39,045 nucleotides of DNA from Oscillospiraceae bacterium (lineage in GTDB: Bacteria; Bacillota; Clostridia; Oscillospirales; Oscillospiraceae), in NCBI GenBank assembly GCA_024685535.1, contig JAIKVS010000002.1:1-39045 (forward strand). The letters are read 5' to 3'. Under the pieces are notes generated by a model. It was given only the letters and a program-made list of their open reading frames with translations. It did not search any database and was not told the origin of the DNA. Every line of letters starts with the position of its first letter. The first letter of the stretch is position 1. Of this stretch, positions 1 to 7,878 are shown piece after piece. A program made the position numbers and the translations under genes.

Positions 1-726
1 AAGCTTATATGCGTGATCATTTATATAGTGGCGCTTTTTCTTGCTGTGAACTGGACGGGATATATCGTGGTGATAGCCGCAACGGCGGCATTTATGATCC
101 TGTCAAGAATATCCCCGAAGAGGATATTCTCAGGACTCAAACCCATGATCTTTATAATAGTTCTTACCGGTGCCCTGAATATCTTCTATACTAAAGGAAC
201 GCCCGTCGCTGAGGGATGGATCATAACCTGGGAAGGGATAGAACGAGCGGTTCAGATGATCCTGAGGATAACGCTGCTGATCTCCGGGACATTTCTTCTG
301 ACCTACACGACTAGCCCCATAGCGATAACCGATGGACTTGAAATACTTCTCAAGCCATTGAAACTCATACGCTTTCCGGTTCACGAGATGACACTTATGA
401 TGAGCATGGCGCTCCGCTTTATTCCTACGCTCATCGAGGAAACTGACAAGATAATGTCTGCGCAGCGTGCCAGAGGCGCGGATTTTGAGACAGGCGGACT
501 GGTTAAAAGAGCAAAAGCGCTGCTGCCCATACTTGTTCCGCTGTTTGTCTCTGCTTTCAGACGCGCCGACGAACTTGCAGTTGCTATGGAAAGCCGCTGC
601 TACCATGGCGGAGAGGGACGTACGCGGATGAAACAGCTTAAATTTGCATTGAGAGACTATGTGACGCTTGTTCTGTTCGGCCTGTTTCTTGCTGCGATTA
701 TAGTGCTGAGAAAAATCGGAACATGA
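1..726 (+). CDS. ecfT: ECF transporter transmembrane protein EcfT (5' end cut by window edge)
   Basis: This is the membrane T-component of an energy-coupling factor vitamin/metal importer, which couples the EcfA ATPases to substrate-binding S-components. The frame is open to base 1, so the true start lies outside; the GTG at 13 is internal, because the residues KLI before it and IVALFL after it match the family's N-terminal region. 241 residues are visible (family about 265). Several hydrophobic segments are followed by the conserved coupling-helix motif RARGADFETGG and a second Arg-rich motif, ESRCYHGGEGRTR, which contact the ATPases. It overlaps truA by ATGA at 723-726. In many Firmicutes the order is ecfA1-ecfA2-ecfT-truA, so the ATPase genes are expected just left of the window (inference). 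Confidence 0.93.
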   Translation, partial: KLICVIIYIVALFLAVNWTGYIVVIAATAAFMILSRISPKRIFSGLKPMIFIIVLTGALNIFYTKGTPVAEGWIITWEGIERAVQMILRITLLISGTFLLTYTTSPIAITDGLEILLKPLKLIRFPVHEMTLMMSMALRFIPTLIEETDKIMSAQRARGADFETGGLVKRAKALLPILVPLFVSAFRRADELAVAMESRCYHGGEGRTRMKQLKFALRDYVTLVLFGLFLAAIIVLRKIGT

Positions 727-1490
727 GAAATATTGCAATACGTCTCAGGTATGACGGCAGTGCCTACCATGGATGGCAGCTGCAGAAGAAAGATATAACA
801 GTTGCCTGCGTGCTTGAGGATGCCATCACCAAAGTGTGCGGACATCCTGTGCGGGTGACCGGCTGCGGCAGAACAGACGCCGGAGTGCATGCACTGCGAT
901 ACTGCGCCAATTTCAAAACAGACTGCTCTATTCCTGCGGACCGGATACCCTATGCTGTGAACGCCAGACTCCCCGGAGACATAGCTGTTACTGATGCCGT
1001 GGAGGTGGAAGATGGCTTCAATGCCATCCTTTCATGTATAAAAAAAGAGTATATCTATAAGATACTGAACAGCAAAGTACGCGATCCATTCCTGGAAAAC
1101 AGAGTCTGCTTCTATCCGCAGCATCTTGACATGGAACAGATGCAGAAGGCTGCAGCAGCGTTTATTGGCACACATGATTTTAAGGCTGTCAGGAGCGAGG
1201 GGACGCAGACAAAAACTACTGTCAGGACTGTTTTTTCCTGCACCGCCGAGAAAACGGAAGATATTATAACCATTTCCGTCTGCGCTGATGGGTTTCTTTA
1301 CAATATGTGCCGTGCAATGGTCGGCACGATGGTTTATGCATCATATGGAAAACTTCGGCCGGAGGACATACCGGCGCTGCTTGAAACCGGGGACAGACGG
1401 CTGACCGGTCCGACGATGCCCCCTCAGGGACTTTATCTCAACAGGATATGGTATGATGGTCCCGCCGGGGAAATGATGGCTAAAGACTGA
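723..1490 (+). CDS. truA: tRNA pseudouridine(38-40) synthase TruA
   Basis: TruA converts uridines 38-40 in the anticodon arm of many tRNAs to pseudouridine. The 255-residue product has the family length. The N-terminal Y-DGSAYHGWQ segment and the catalytic motif CGRTDAGVHA are present, with Asp52 as the expected nucleophile, and the C-terminal half carries the second-domain FLYNMCRAMVGT motif. The start ATG overlaps the ecfT stop, which implies translational coupling. In many relatives truA is followed by rplM-rpsI; here it is followed by a CvpA-family gene instead. Assignment is firm. Confidence 0.97.
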   Translation: MRNIAIRLRYDGSAYHGWQLQKKDITVACVLEDAITKVCGHPVRVTGCGRTDAGVHALRYCANFKTDCSIPADRIPYAVNARLPGDIAVTDAVEVEDGFNAILSCIKKEYIYKILNSKVRDPFLENRVCFYPQHLDMEQMQKAAAAFIGTHDFKAVRSEGTQTKTTVRTVFSCTAEKTEDIITISVCADGFLYNMCRAMVGTMVYASYGKLRPEDIPALLETGDRRLTGPTMPPQGLYLNRIWYDGPAGEMMAKD

Positions 1491-1521
1491 AGATAATCAA
1501 AGCTAAAAGGATCTTATTAAG

Positions 1522-2238
1522 ATGAAGCTTGTCATAGATATTGTTCTGCTTGTAATAATAGCTCTGTGTACCTGGAAGGGTTATAAAAAAGGACTTATAG
1601 GCAACATTATCAGCCTTTTTATTATAATGGTTGCACTTCTGGGAGGCACAATTCTTTCAAAAGCGTATTCAGGCGAAGTGATCCCGGTCCTGCGCCCGTT
1701 TATAAGCGGATATGTCCATTCCCAGAACACAAGGGATAAGATAATCGAAAATATGGGATATAAGACAGGGGACTATTCTCTTGAGGACATACTGGCCAGA
1801 GATTCCTCTCTCAGATATGACTATGCATATGAAAGCATGCTGGATATCGGATTCTATGAAAAAACCAGCGAAAAACTGGCAGAAGATGCAGTGGACTATT
1901 CTGAAGCAAATGATATGTCCATGGCGGATGCGACGATTGAGGTGATGTGCGATACGATGACCTATGTCGCGGGACTCACCGTGGCATTCCTGATGATACT
2001 TATACTTCTGGTCGCCATCGGAAATCTGTTCAATCTTTCGCTCAGGCTGCCCAATATGGAGATGGTGGATGAGATAGGCGGCTCTGTACTGGGCTTTATA
2101 AAAGGCTTTTTATACTGTGTGCTGCTGTGCTGGTTCCTGAGCTTCCTCGGCGCAATTCTCGGAAGAAACACTCTTTATAACACTACTCTTGCCAGGTTCT
2201 TCCTTTCATTTAAATTCATCACCAACGGACTTCTTTGA
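1522..2238 (+). CDS. CvpA family membrane protein
   Basis: A 238-residue membrane protein of the CvpA (colicin V production) family, whose molecular role in Gram-positives is not settled. Two N-terminal hydrophobic helices (about residues 3-20 and 25-45, separated by WKGYKKGLIG) are typical of the family. A polar, probably extracytoplasmic stretch of about 95 residues follows, then two more helices (about 147-170 and 188-212) with the GGSVLGFIKGFLYC segment that resembles the conserved C-terminal CvpA pattern. An AAAGGA-type ribosome binding site precedes the ATG. It sits 31 bases after truA and 15 bases before the Clp ATPase gene, so it is probably in the same transcript. Confidence 0.82.
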   Translation: MKLVIDIVLLVIIALCTWKGYKKGLIGNIISLFIIMVALLGGTILSKAYSGEVIPVLRPFISGYVHSQNTRDKIIENMGYKTGDYSLEDILARDSSLRYDYAYESMLDIGFYEKTSEKLAEDAVDYSEANDMSMADATIEVMCDTMTYVAGLTVAFLMILILLVAIGNLFNLSLRLPNMEMVDEIGGSVLGFIKGFLYCVLLCWFLSFLGAILGRNTLYNTTLARFFLSFKFITNGLL

Positions 2239-2253
2239 TCAAACGGAGGAAAA

Positions 2254-4644
2254 ATGCAGTTTACTACCTGTTCCCGCTGCGGGAAAAATCCCGCGGTGGT
2301 GTTCATAACCAAATACGAGAATAATCAGGCAAAGAACGAAGGGCTTTGTCTTAAGTGCGCACGTGAGCTCCACATCAAGCCTGTCGATGACGTGCTGGAT
2401 AAGATGGGGATATCCGATGATGAACTGGACGGACTCTCCGGGGACATGATGACTGCGCTTTCCGGAGTGGAAGACCTTCTCGAATCCAATGAAGAAGGTT
2501 CGTCTGAAGAGGACGATGACGGCAAGACAGCCACGTTCCCGTTTTTCGGCAAACTTTTCAACGGTCTCAAGGAAGGACTTGCAGCCCAGCAGAACGGAAA
2601 ACCGGCGAATGAACCGCCTGCACCGTCTCAACCGCCCGTATCAGGCCGGCAGCAGCGGACATCTGCGCAGGATAACCGGCGTGCACAGAAAAGAAAATTC
2701 CTTGATACCTATTGTATAGATCTCACTGCAAGAGCCAGGGAAGGAAAGCTGGACAATATGATCGGGAGAGAGGAGGAGCTTGAAAGAGTTATCCAGATCC
2801 TCAACCGCCGTCAGAAAAACAACCCCTGTCTCATCGGAGAACCGGGCGTTGGCAAGACTGCAATAGCCGAAGGACTTGCCCAGAGGATCGCCATGGGCAA
2901 TGTCCCGTATAAACTGAGGGACAAGGAAGTTCACCTGCTGGACCTCACAGCCCTTGTTGCCGGCACTCAGTTCAGAGGCCAGTTTGAAAGCAGAATGAAG
3001 GGGCTTATTGAGGAGATACGCAGGCAGGGCAATATCATTCTTGTTATCGATGAAGTACACAATATTGTGGGCGCGGGTGATGCCGAAGGCAGCATGAACG
3101 CCGCAAATATTCTGAAACCTGCACTGTCCCGAGGCGAGATACAGGTCATCGGAGCAACCACTTTCACCGAATACAGAAAGCATATCGAGAAGGACAGCGC
3201 CCTTGAAAGAAGATTCCAGCCGGTCACAGTGGCTGAGCCATCCATAGATGACAGCATTGCCATCATTAAGGGAATTGCGCATTATTACGAAGAATGCCAT
3301 GGCGTGGAGATCCCGGACGAAATGTGCCGTCAGGCTGTAATGCTCAGTGAGAGGTATATCACCGACCGTTTCCTTCCGGATAAGGCCATTGACCTCATAG
3401 ATGAGGCCTGCTCGGACGTGAACCTGAAAGATCCGGACATAAATCGCCGGATGATTGCAGAGAAGGAGCTTGAGAATCTCCGCTTTGAGCGGGAGTCACT
3501 GATGAGCGCAGAGGTCCCTAAAGATATAGAGGATCCTGATGCATTTCTGCAGATGAGATATGCAAGGATAGCAGATCTTCGAAGCAAAGAGCTCCAGCGT
3601 GAGCAGGAGATACAGGAGATCGAAGCCAAAGGCAGACCGCAGCTTAAAATAGATAATCTTGCACGTATAATTGAACTCTGGACAAAGATCCCTGCCAGCA
3701 CGATAAAGGAAGGGGAACTGCAGAGGCTTGCCGGTCTGGAGGACAGACTGAAACAGCACATTATAGGTCAGGACGAGGCGGTCAAGGCGGTCTGTGCCGC
3801 AATAAGACGCGGGAGAGTAGGACTGAAGGTCAAGAGAAAACCGGTGAGCTTCATATTTGTCGGCGGCACGGGAGTTGGAAAGACGGAACTTGTAAAACAG
3901 CTTGCCGCGGATATGTTCGATACCCCGGAATCGCTTATCAGGCTGGATATGTCCGAATTTATGGAAAAGTTCTCGGTTTCACGCATTATCGGCTCACCTC
4001 CCGGATATGTGGGATATGATGAGGCGGGACAGCTCACAGAGAAGATCCGCAGAAGACCTTACAGCGTTGTCCTGTTCGACGAGATAGAGAAAGCCCACCC
4101 AGATGTTATGAACATCCTTCTGCAGATACTTGATGACGGCAGGATCACGGATGCACAGGGCAGAACTGTCAATTTTGAGAATACCATAATAGTGATGACC
4201 ACAAATGCCGGCAGCGGAAACCGCAGCGGAAGCGTCGGCTTCGGAGGCTCTGTCAGTGATATGGGCCGTGAAAAGGCGATGAAAGCTCTTGGAGAGTTTC
4301 TCAGACCTGAGTTTCTTAACAGAGTGGATGAGATCATATGCTTCAATCAGCTCAGCGAAGATGATTTCCGCGGCATTGCTAAGATAATGCTCGGTGAAGT
4401 CGGTGCTGTTCTCTCAGAACGGAACATTGATTTCAGCTGGGACGACAGCCTTGTTGATATGCTCGTTAAAGAGGCGTATTCAATAACATACGGGGCCAGA
4501 GAACTGAGAAGGATTATACAGAAAAAGATAGAGGATCCGCTCGCAGAGGAGATGGTTAAGCCACGCGAAGGCGGCATAAGATCAATAGAGATATCCGTTG
4601 TAAACGGTGAACTTGTTATAAAGATCGATCCAGAGGCGGCATGA
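2254..4644 (+). CDS. ClpC-like AAA+ unfoldase with N-terminal zinc finger
   Basis: A Hsp100/Clp ATPase of 796 residues, expected to unfold substrates for ClpP. In place of the Clp-N domain the N-terminus has a CxxC...CxxC zinc finger (Cys6, 9, 32, 35) resembling that of McsA, followed by an acidic then Pro/Gln-rich linker up to about residue 145. AAA1 has Walker A GEPGVGKT (195-202) and Walker B VIDEVH. A short Glu/Arg-rich middle coiled coil precedes AAA2, which has Walker A GGTGVGKT (537-544) and Walker [13 protein letters not shown]. The VGF tripeptide at 661-663 sits where ClpC carries its ClpP-docking loop. The ribosome binding site is GGAGG. No ctsR, mcsA or mcsB genes are adjacent. This zinc-finger form occurs in Clostridia (family knowledge). 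Confidence 0.93.
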   Translation: MQFTTCSRCGKNPAVVFITKYENNQAKNEGLCLKCARELHIKPVDDVLDKMGISDDELDGLSGDMMTALSGVEDLLESNEEGSSEEDDDGKTATFPFFGKLFNGLKEGLAAQQNGKPANEPPAPSQPPVSGRQQRTSAQDNRRAQKRKFLDTYCIDLTARAREGKLDNMIGREEELERVIQILNRRQKNNPCLIGEPGVGKTAIAEGLAQRIAMGNVPYKLRDKEVHLLDLTALVAGTQFRGQFESRMKGLIEEIRRQGNIILVIDEVHNIVGAGDAEGSMNAANILKPALSRGEIQVIGATTFTEYRKHIEKDSALERRFQPVTVAEPSIDDSIAIIKGIAHYYEECHGVEIPDEMCRQAVMLSERYITDRFLPDKAIDLIDEACSDVNLKDPDINRRMIAEKELENLRFERESLMSAEVPKDIEDPDAFLQMRYARIADLRSKELQREQEIQEIEAKGRPQLKIDNLARIIELWTKIPASTIKEGELQRLAGLEDRLKQHIIGQDEAVKAVCAAIRRGRVGLKVKRKPVSFIFVGGTGVGKTELVKQLAADMFDTPESLIRLDMSEFMEKFSVSRIIGSPPGYVGYDEAGQLTEKIRRRPYSVVLFDEIEKAHPDVMNILLQILDDGRITDAQGRTVNFENTIIVMTTNAGSGNRSGSVGFGGSVSDMGREKAMKALGEFLRPEFLNRVDEIICFNQLSEDDFRGIAKIMLGEVGAVLSERNIDFSWDDSLVDMLVKEAYSITYGARELRRIIQKKIEDPLAEEMVKPREGGIRSIEISVVNGELVIKIDPEAA

Positions 4645-5078
4645 AAAAGCTGAAACCCCTGATAGTCACGTTCGCGATCCTTTCGCTGCTTTTCATATGG
4701 ACAAATTCATTTCTCTCCTCAGGGGCGTCATCCAGAGCAAGCGGGTATTTTACGCGAATCCTGACACCGTTTCTTGATCTTATATTCGGCAGAGGAAATG
4801 TAACTGAGCACCTTGTAAGGAAGCTCGCGCATTTCTCAGAATATGCCTTTTACGGAATCTGGCTTGCGTTGTGGATGAAAGCTGATGAAAGAAACGCGCT
4901 CTACGCACTCTTTGCAGGCTTTGTGACAGCCTTTCTAGATGAGACCATACAGATGTTCACTGGCAGAGGCCCGTCGATAAAGGATGTCTGGATAGATGTG
5001 TTCGGCATAACCGCCGGGATCGGAGTCATCCATATAGTCATAGCAATCGTCAGACATTGCGGAAAAAATGAAGAATAA
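4641..5078 (+). CDS. VanZ family protein
   Basis: A 145-residue membrane protein of the VanZ family, named for teicoplanin resistance in enterococci but mostly of unknown function. The diagnostic segments are present: RKLAHFSEYAFYG in the middle, and DETIQMFTGRGPSIKDVWID followed by a final hydrophobic helix. An N-terminal signal-anchor helix covers about residues 5-25. The ATG overlaps the stop of the Clp gene (ATGA), so translation is probably coupled. No vanHAX genes accompany it, so glycopeptide resistance should not be inferred. Confidence 0.88.
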   Translation: MKKLKPLIVTFAILSLLFIWTNSFLSSGASSRASGYFTRILTPFLDLIFGRGNVTEHLVRKLAHFSEYAFYGIWLALWMKADERNALYALFAGFVTAFLDETIQMFTGRGPSIKDVWIDVFGITAGIGVIHIVIAIVRHCGKNEE

Positions 5079-5119
5079 AAGAAGCAGTATGCTGGTTGTC
5101 ATCAGCAACTGCTTCTTTT
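5077..5119 (+). terminator. Rho-independent terminator after the VanZ gene
   Basis: A long hairpin begins at the VanZ stop codon. The outer stem AAGAAGCAGT pairs with ACTGCTTCTT, and the inner TGCTG pairs with CAGCA around a short loop. It ends in TTTTC. It closes the ecfT-truA-cvpA-clp-vanZ transcription unit. Confidence 0.8.
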
Positions 5120-5247
5120 CTATAATTCTTTCACTGGCCGGTATCTGACTCTCCATGATGGCAGAATTACATGTGATCAAGCAAACTATGGTCACAGATA
5201 CATGTGACAATAGCTTTTTGTGATCACCCTATATGTTTTGAACTGCT

Positions 5248-5310
5248 AAATGACGCAAATGACGCAAATGACGCAAATGACGCAAATGACGCTAATGACG
5301 CTAATGACGC
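5248..5310. repeat. Tandem array of seven 9-bp units (WAATGACGC)
   Basis: Seven head-to-tail units: five AAATGACGC followed by two TAATGACGC, with no spacers. The unit length of 9 bp and the lack of spacers rule out CRISPR. It resembles an iteron-type array or a simple-sequence expansion. Because 9 is a multiple of 3, one frame reads as Met-Thr-Gln/Leu repeats, but no ribosome binding site precedes it. Confidence 0.95.
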
Positions 5311-5333
5311 TATCATCCTGCTGCCAAAATACC

Positions 5334-5356
5334 GTCATTTGCGTCATTAGCGTCAT
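5334..5356. repeat. Inverted partial copy of the 9-bp array
   Basis: The sequence GTCATTTGCGTCATTAGCG plus TCAT is the reverse complement of two and a half array units. Its last 16 bases pair perfectly with units at 5295-5310, so a hairpin or cruciform with a loop of 23-30 bases is possible. Confidence 0.85.
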
Positions 5357-5503
5357 GGACCCATTTCCACCGATGCTTTTTCTAATAGAATGAGGAACCT
5401 TTTACGTTACCGTCAGAGATCCACAAATGAACGAGAGAACCCTCAAAGCATTGATATAACTATATATTCTTCACTTGGGGTAAGACGCAAGTGAACAAAT
5501 GAA

Positions 5504-5531
5504 ACCGCAAGTGAGACTCTTCACTTGCGGT
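5504..5531. repeat. Perfect 11-bp inverted repeat around CGCAAGTGA
   Basis: ACCGCAAGTGA (5504-5514) and TCACTTGCGGT (5521-5531) are perfect complements around a 6-base loop. No T-tract follows, so it is not an obvious terminator. More copies of the same core lie at 5486-5494 and 5535-5543 (as CGCAAATGA), inverted at 5574-5582, and partially at 5471-5479 and 5611-5618. Confidence 0.85.
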
Positions 5532-5700
5532 GGCCGCAAATGAGCAAAGCGTTGGTATCACAGCGTTCTTTCTTCACTTGCGCATTTGTGTATTCCTAAC
5601 GGAAAGAATAGCAAGTGAGCAAGTGCGGGGAAACGTCTGACATAAAAACAGGATATGAACTACGACCTGCAGCCGGCGTAAATGGTGACCGCTGTTCTTA

Positions 5701-5734
5701 AAAGAAAAACACCGGCAGGTGTACACCTGCCGGT
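5701..5734 (-). terminator. Terminator of the zinc-ribbon membrane protein gene
   Basis: A perfect 24-base palindrome at 5711-5734 (10-bp stem ACCGGCAGGT, loop GTAC). On the minus strand it is followed by a T-rich tract (GTTTTTCTTT, 5701-5710). It lies 23 bases past the stop codon of the minus-strand gene. Confidence 0.88.
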
Positions 5735-5757
5735 ATTTGATCAATATAAAAATATTT

Positions 5758-6666
5758 TCAGACTTCGGGATCCTGTCCTTCTGAAGCAGCTGCATCCGCT
5801 TCAGGGGCGGGAGTTTTTTCAACGGCTGCATTCTCAACGGGAATCATTTCAAATTTGTAGCCGCAGTTAGTGCAGAATTTGCTCTCTTTTGCATTTTTGC
5901 TTCCGCATTGCGGACAGAACTTGAATTCACCTGCAGGAGCAGCCGGTGCGGCAGGAACTGCTTTCACCTTCTCGGGAGGATCATTCATGGAGTCATCGAA
6001 CTGGGGGCCTTCGTCTGCGTTGCGCTGGATCTCAACATAAAACGCAGCCTGGATGAGACCGGCAAAAAGGACGGCAAAGAGACAGAAGGCGAGATAGAGA
6101 AGAAATGCGACTAAGCCGAATATGAAGCCGATGTACTTGATCTGGGCAAGCAGCACAAGAATCAGGAATGCGACCCATACTATGACTATCCAAAGCAGAT
6201 CCGCCCAGAACATCTTTGCCTTGAAGCCTTCGGTGCGCTTTTTGGAGACTTTATATGCCTCGGTCGCGGGAACATCCGGCTCCATCATGAGGATGTAAGG
6301 AGTGAGTCGGTATTCATAAGAGCGGATCACAGCAAATACGATGCCAACAACAGGGATGAGTGACCAGAGAAATACCCACAGATACATGTATCCCATTCCG
6401 CAGAGGACTCTCTTAATGGTCTTCCAGTCCTTAAAGCAGTCAAAAAGCTGCAGCGTGCGGATCTCTTCACCCAGGTAGCCGCGAAGGAATATCATGACCA
6501 GAGCAACGTCAAAGAGAAGCCCGATCGCAATACCTACACCGGGGATTATTCCGAACATAAGATTTGCCAGGAAAACAAGGAGAACACTCAGCAGTGAAAG
6601 CCCCCAGAGCTTTAACGGCTTGCGGCTTAGAACGGTAAATGCTCTTCCGTAGATCTTTTTAATCAT
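5758..6666 (-). CDS. Multi-pass membrane protein with C-terminal zinc ribbon (DUF975-like)
   Basis: A 302-residue membrane protein of unknown function. The start is the ATG at 6666, which has GGAGGT 7 bases upstream; a longer reading from 6726 would overlap the promoter. Hydrophobic segments lie at about residues 20-60, 95-125 and 155-225, a layout resembling DUF975/YIP1-like proteins with polar loops (YEYRLTPYILMMEPD). An Ala/Pro linker leads to a zinc ribbon with CPQC and CTNC pairs (Cys at about 251, 254, 265, 268) and an acidic Ala/Glu-rich tail. It is monocistronic, with its own promoter and terminator. The family assignment is tentative. Confidence 0.75.
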   Translation of the reverse strand: MIKKIYGRAFTVLSRKPLKLWGLSLLSVLLVFLANLMFGIIPGVGIAIGLLFDVALVMIFLRGYLGEEIRTLQLFDCFKDWKTIKRVLCGMGYMYLWVFLWSLIPVVGIVFAVIRSYEYRLTPYILMMEPDVPATEAYKVSKKRTEGFKAKMFWADLLWIVIVWVAFLILVLLAQIKYIGFIFGLVAFLLYLAFCLFAVLFAGLIQAAFYVEIQRNADEGPQFDDSMNDPPEKVKAVPAAPAAPAGEFKFCPQCGSKNAKESKFCTNCGYKFEMIPVENAAVEKTPAPEADAAASEGQDPEV

Positions 6667-6697
6667 TTTTTGACCTCCGATCCGATAATTTGTTAAA

Positions 6698-6726
6698 ATT
6701 ATAGCACAGCGCTCATGATTGCACAA
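6698..6726 (-). promoter_or_regulatory. Promoter for the zinc-ribbon membrane protein gene
   Basis: On the minus strand, TTGTGC (6721-6726) is followed by a 17-bp spacer and a perfect TATAAT (6698-6703), with TG one base ahead (extended -10). It lies 32 bases upstream of the ATG. Confidence 0.75.
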
Positions 6727-6802
6727 TAAGACTATATTAACAAATTGTTATTTATATAATCATGATCATAACTCTGATAAATACTGCCTGGATCCCGGAT
6801 TG

Positions 6803-6831
6803 TTGCCAAACACTTTCATTCGTGGTATATT
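6803..6831 (+). promoter_or_regulatory. Promoter for the TSCPD-rsmG operon
   Basis: TTGCCA (6803-6808), a 17-bp spacer and TATATT (6826-6831), ending 29 bases before the ATG at 6861. It makes a start further upstream in this frame unlikely. Confidence 0.7.
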
Positions 6832-6860
6832 CAGGAAAAATGCCGGAAAAGGAGAAAAAC

Positions 6861-7112
6861 ATGCAGATAACATACAGACCTAAGGGCACTTGCTCACGGC
6901 TAATGGAAATTGAAACAGACGGGAATACGGTAAAGAGTCTTAAGGTTTTAGGCGGCTGTGACGGGAACCTCAAAGGGATCGCAAAGCTTGTTGAAGGCAT
7001 GGAGATAGATGAGGTCATCTCCAGACTCGAGGGCGTTCGCTGCGGTTCAAAATCCACGTCATGTCCCGACCAGATCGCCAAGGCGTTGAAGATGGCAAAG
7101 GAACAGGCCTGA
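6861..7112 (+). CDS. TSCPD domain-containing protein (TIGR03905-like)
   Basis: An 83-residue protein of the small TSCPD family, which is related to the C-terminal domain of some ribonucleotide reductases; its own function is not established. The conserved landmarks are the YRPKGTCS start, VLGGCDGNLKGI, and the name-giving TSCPDQIAKAL near the C-terminus. The cysteines around residues 11, 33, 61 and 68 could bind metal (inference). The ATG at 6861 is chosen because AAAAGGAG lies just before it and the promoter lies just upstream. The stop abuts the rsmG start with no gap. Confidence 0.85.
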   Translation: MQITYRPKGTCSRLMEIETDGNTVKSLKVLGGCDGNLKGIAKLVEGMEIDEVISRLEGVRCGSKSTSCPDQIAKALKMAKEQA

Positions 7113-7817
7113 ATGCTTGAGCAGATACTTAAGGAAGGATTCAGGGAATTAGGACTGCCTTTATCTGAAGAGGCAATTAGAAAATACCGGGTATACTGTG
7201 ATCAGCTGCTTGAAACCAACAAGGTGATGAATCTGACAGCTATTGAAGGCGAAGATGATACGTCAAGGCTTCATTTTCTGGACTGTGCAGCATTGCTCTG
7301 CTTTGAGGATTTTAAAGGGAAAAGCCTTGTTGATATCGGCACTGGAGCCGGCTTCCCGGGACTTGCACTGAAGATCGCAGAGCCGGATATAAACCTCACG
7401 CTGCTTGACAGTCTTGATAAGCGCGTAGGTTTTTTAAAAAACACCTGTGATATGCTGGATATGGAAGATGTGGAGTGTATCCATGCAAGAGCGGAAGAGA
7501 TACCATCCGGATTTCGAGAAAGCTTTGATATCGCAGCATCAAGGGCTGTTGCCAGGCTCAATGTCCTTGCAGAACTGTGTCTCCCGTATGTCAAGCCCGG
7601 GGGAGCGTTCATTGCCATGAAAGGACCGGAAGTGGACGAAGAGCTGGATGAAGCAAAGCCTGCGATAAAGAAGCTGGGCGGTAAGACTGAGGCAGTGAAT
7701 AAATACACGATATTCGGAACGGATATTGTCCATTCTGCAATACTTATCAGGAAAGTATCATCCACACCGGCAGGATTCCCGAGAAAATGGGCACAGATAA
7801 AGAAAAAACCGCTGTAA
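7113..7817 (+). CDS. rsmG: 16S rRNA (guanine527-N7)-methyltransferase RsmG
   Basis: RsmG (GidB) methylates N7 of G527 in 16S rRNA using S-adenosylmethionine; its loss in other bacteria gives low-level streptomycin resistance. The 234-residue product has the expected length. The AdoMet-binding motif VDIGTGAGFPGL, the following LLDSLDKRVGFL and the ASRAVARLNVL segment are all characteristic. The start ATG directly follows the TSCPD stop codon (TGA/ATG), so the two are probably co-translated. In many Firmicutes rsmG lies near mnmG and the origin; here it does not. Confidence 0.96.
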   Translation: MLEQILKEGFRELGLPLSEEAIRKYRVYCDQLLETNKVMNLTAIEGEDDTSRLHFLDCAALLCFEDFKGKSLVDIGTGAGFPGLALKIAEPDINLTLLDSLDKRVGFLKNTCDMLDMEDVECIHARAEEIPSGFRESFDIAASRAVARLNVLAELCLPYVKPGGAFIAMKGPEVDEELDEAKPAIKKLGGKTEAVNKYTIFGTDIVHSAILIRKVSSTPAGFPRKWAQIKKKPL

Positions 7818-7818
7818 A

Positions 7819-7848
7819 AAAACGGACTCTGATAAAGAGTCCGTTTTT
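7819..7848. terminator. Bidirectional terminator between rsmG and lgt
   Basis: The 12-bp stem AAAACGGACTCT/AGAGTCCGTTTT surrounds a 5-base loop, with A-runs on the left and T-runs on the right, so it can serve both converging genes. Confidence 0.88.
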
Positions 7849-7878
7849 CATATTTAATGAGTCAGACCTGATATCTTC

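Larger units (their letters stand above)
5079..5757. other. Repeat-rich convergent intergenic region without a gene
   Basis: This 679-base stretch lies between two transcription units that point at each other, with terminators at both ends (5077-5119 and 5701-5734). No reading frame in it has both a ribosome binding site and recognisable protein features. It contains a 9-bp tandem repeat array, an inverted partial copy of it, a perfect 11-bp inverted repeat, and many further CGCAARTGA-like words in both orientations between 5471 and 5630. TGTGATCA also occurs twice (5173-5180 and 5220-5227), and GTCACA/TGTGAC forms a small inverted pair at 5191-5208. The function is unknown. Confidence 0.8.

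Noticed and set aside
130-738. A 202-codon minus-strand frame opposite ecfT
   Set aside because: It is antisense to a clear EcfT gene and has no homology-like features or ribosome binding site.
4641-5078. Glycopeptide resistance, from the VanZ-family gene and the VanX/VanY-like peptidase at 24916-26190
   Set aside because: The two genes are 20 kb apart and there is no vanH, ligase or vanRS. Both families are common in non-resistant Clostridia.
5248-5310. Possible CRISPR array
   Set aside because: Units are 9 bp and contiguous without spacers, and no cas genes are present.
5250-5393. A 47-codon frame reading Met-Thr-Gln/Leu repeats through the tandem array
   Set aside because: No ribosome binding site precedes it, the repetitive part only reflects the 9-bp repeat, and the remainder has no protein-like features.
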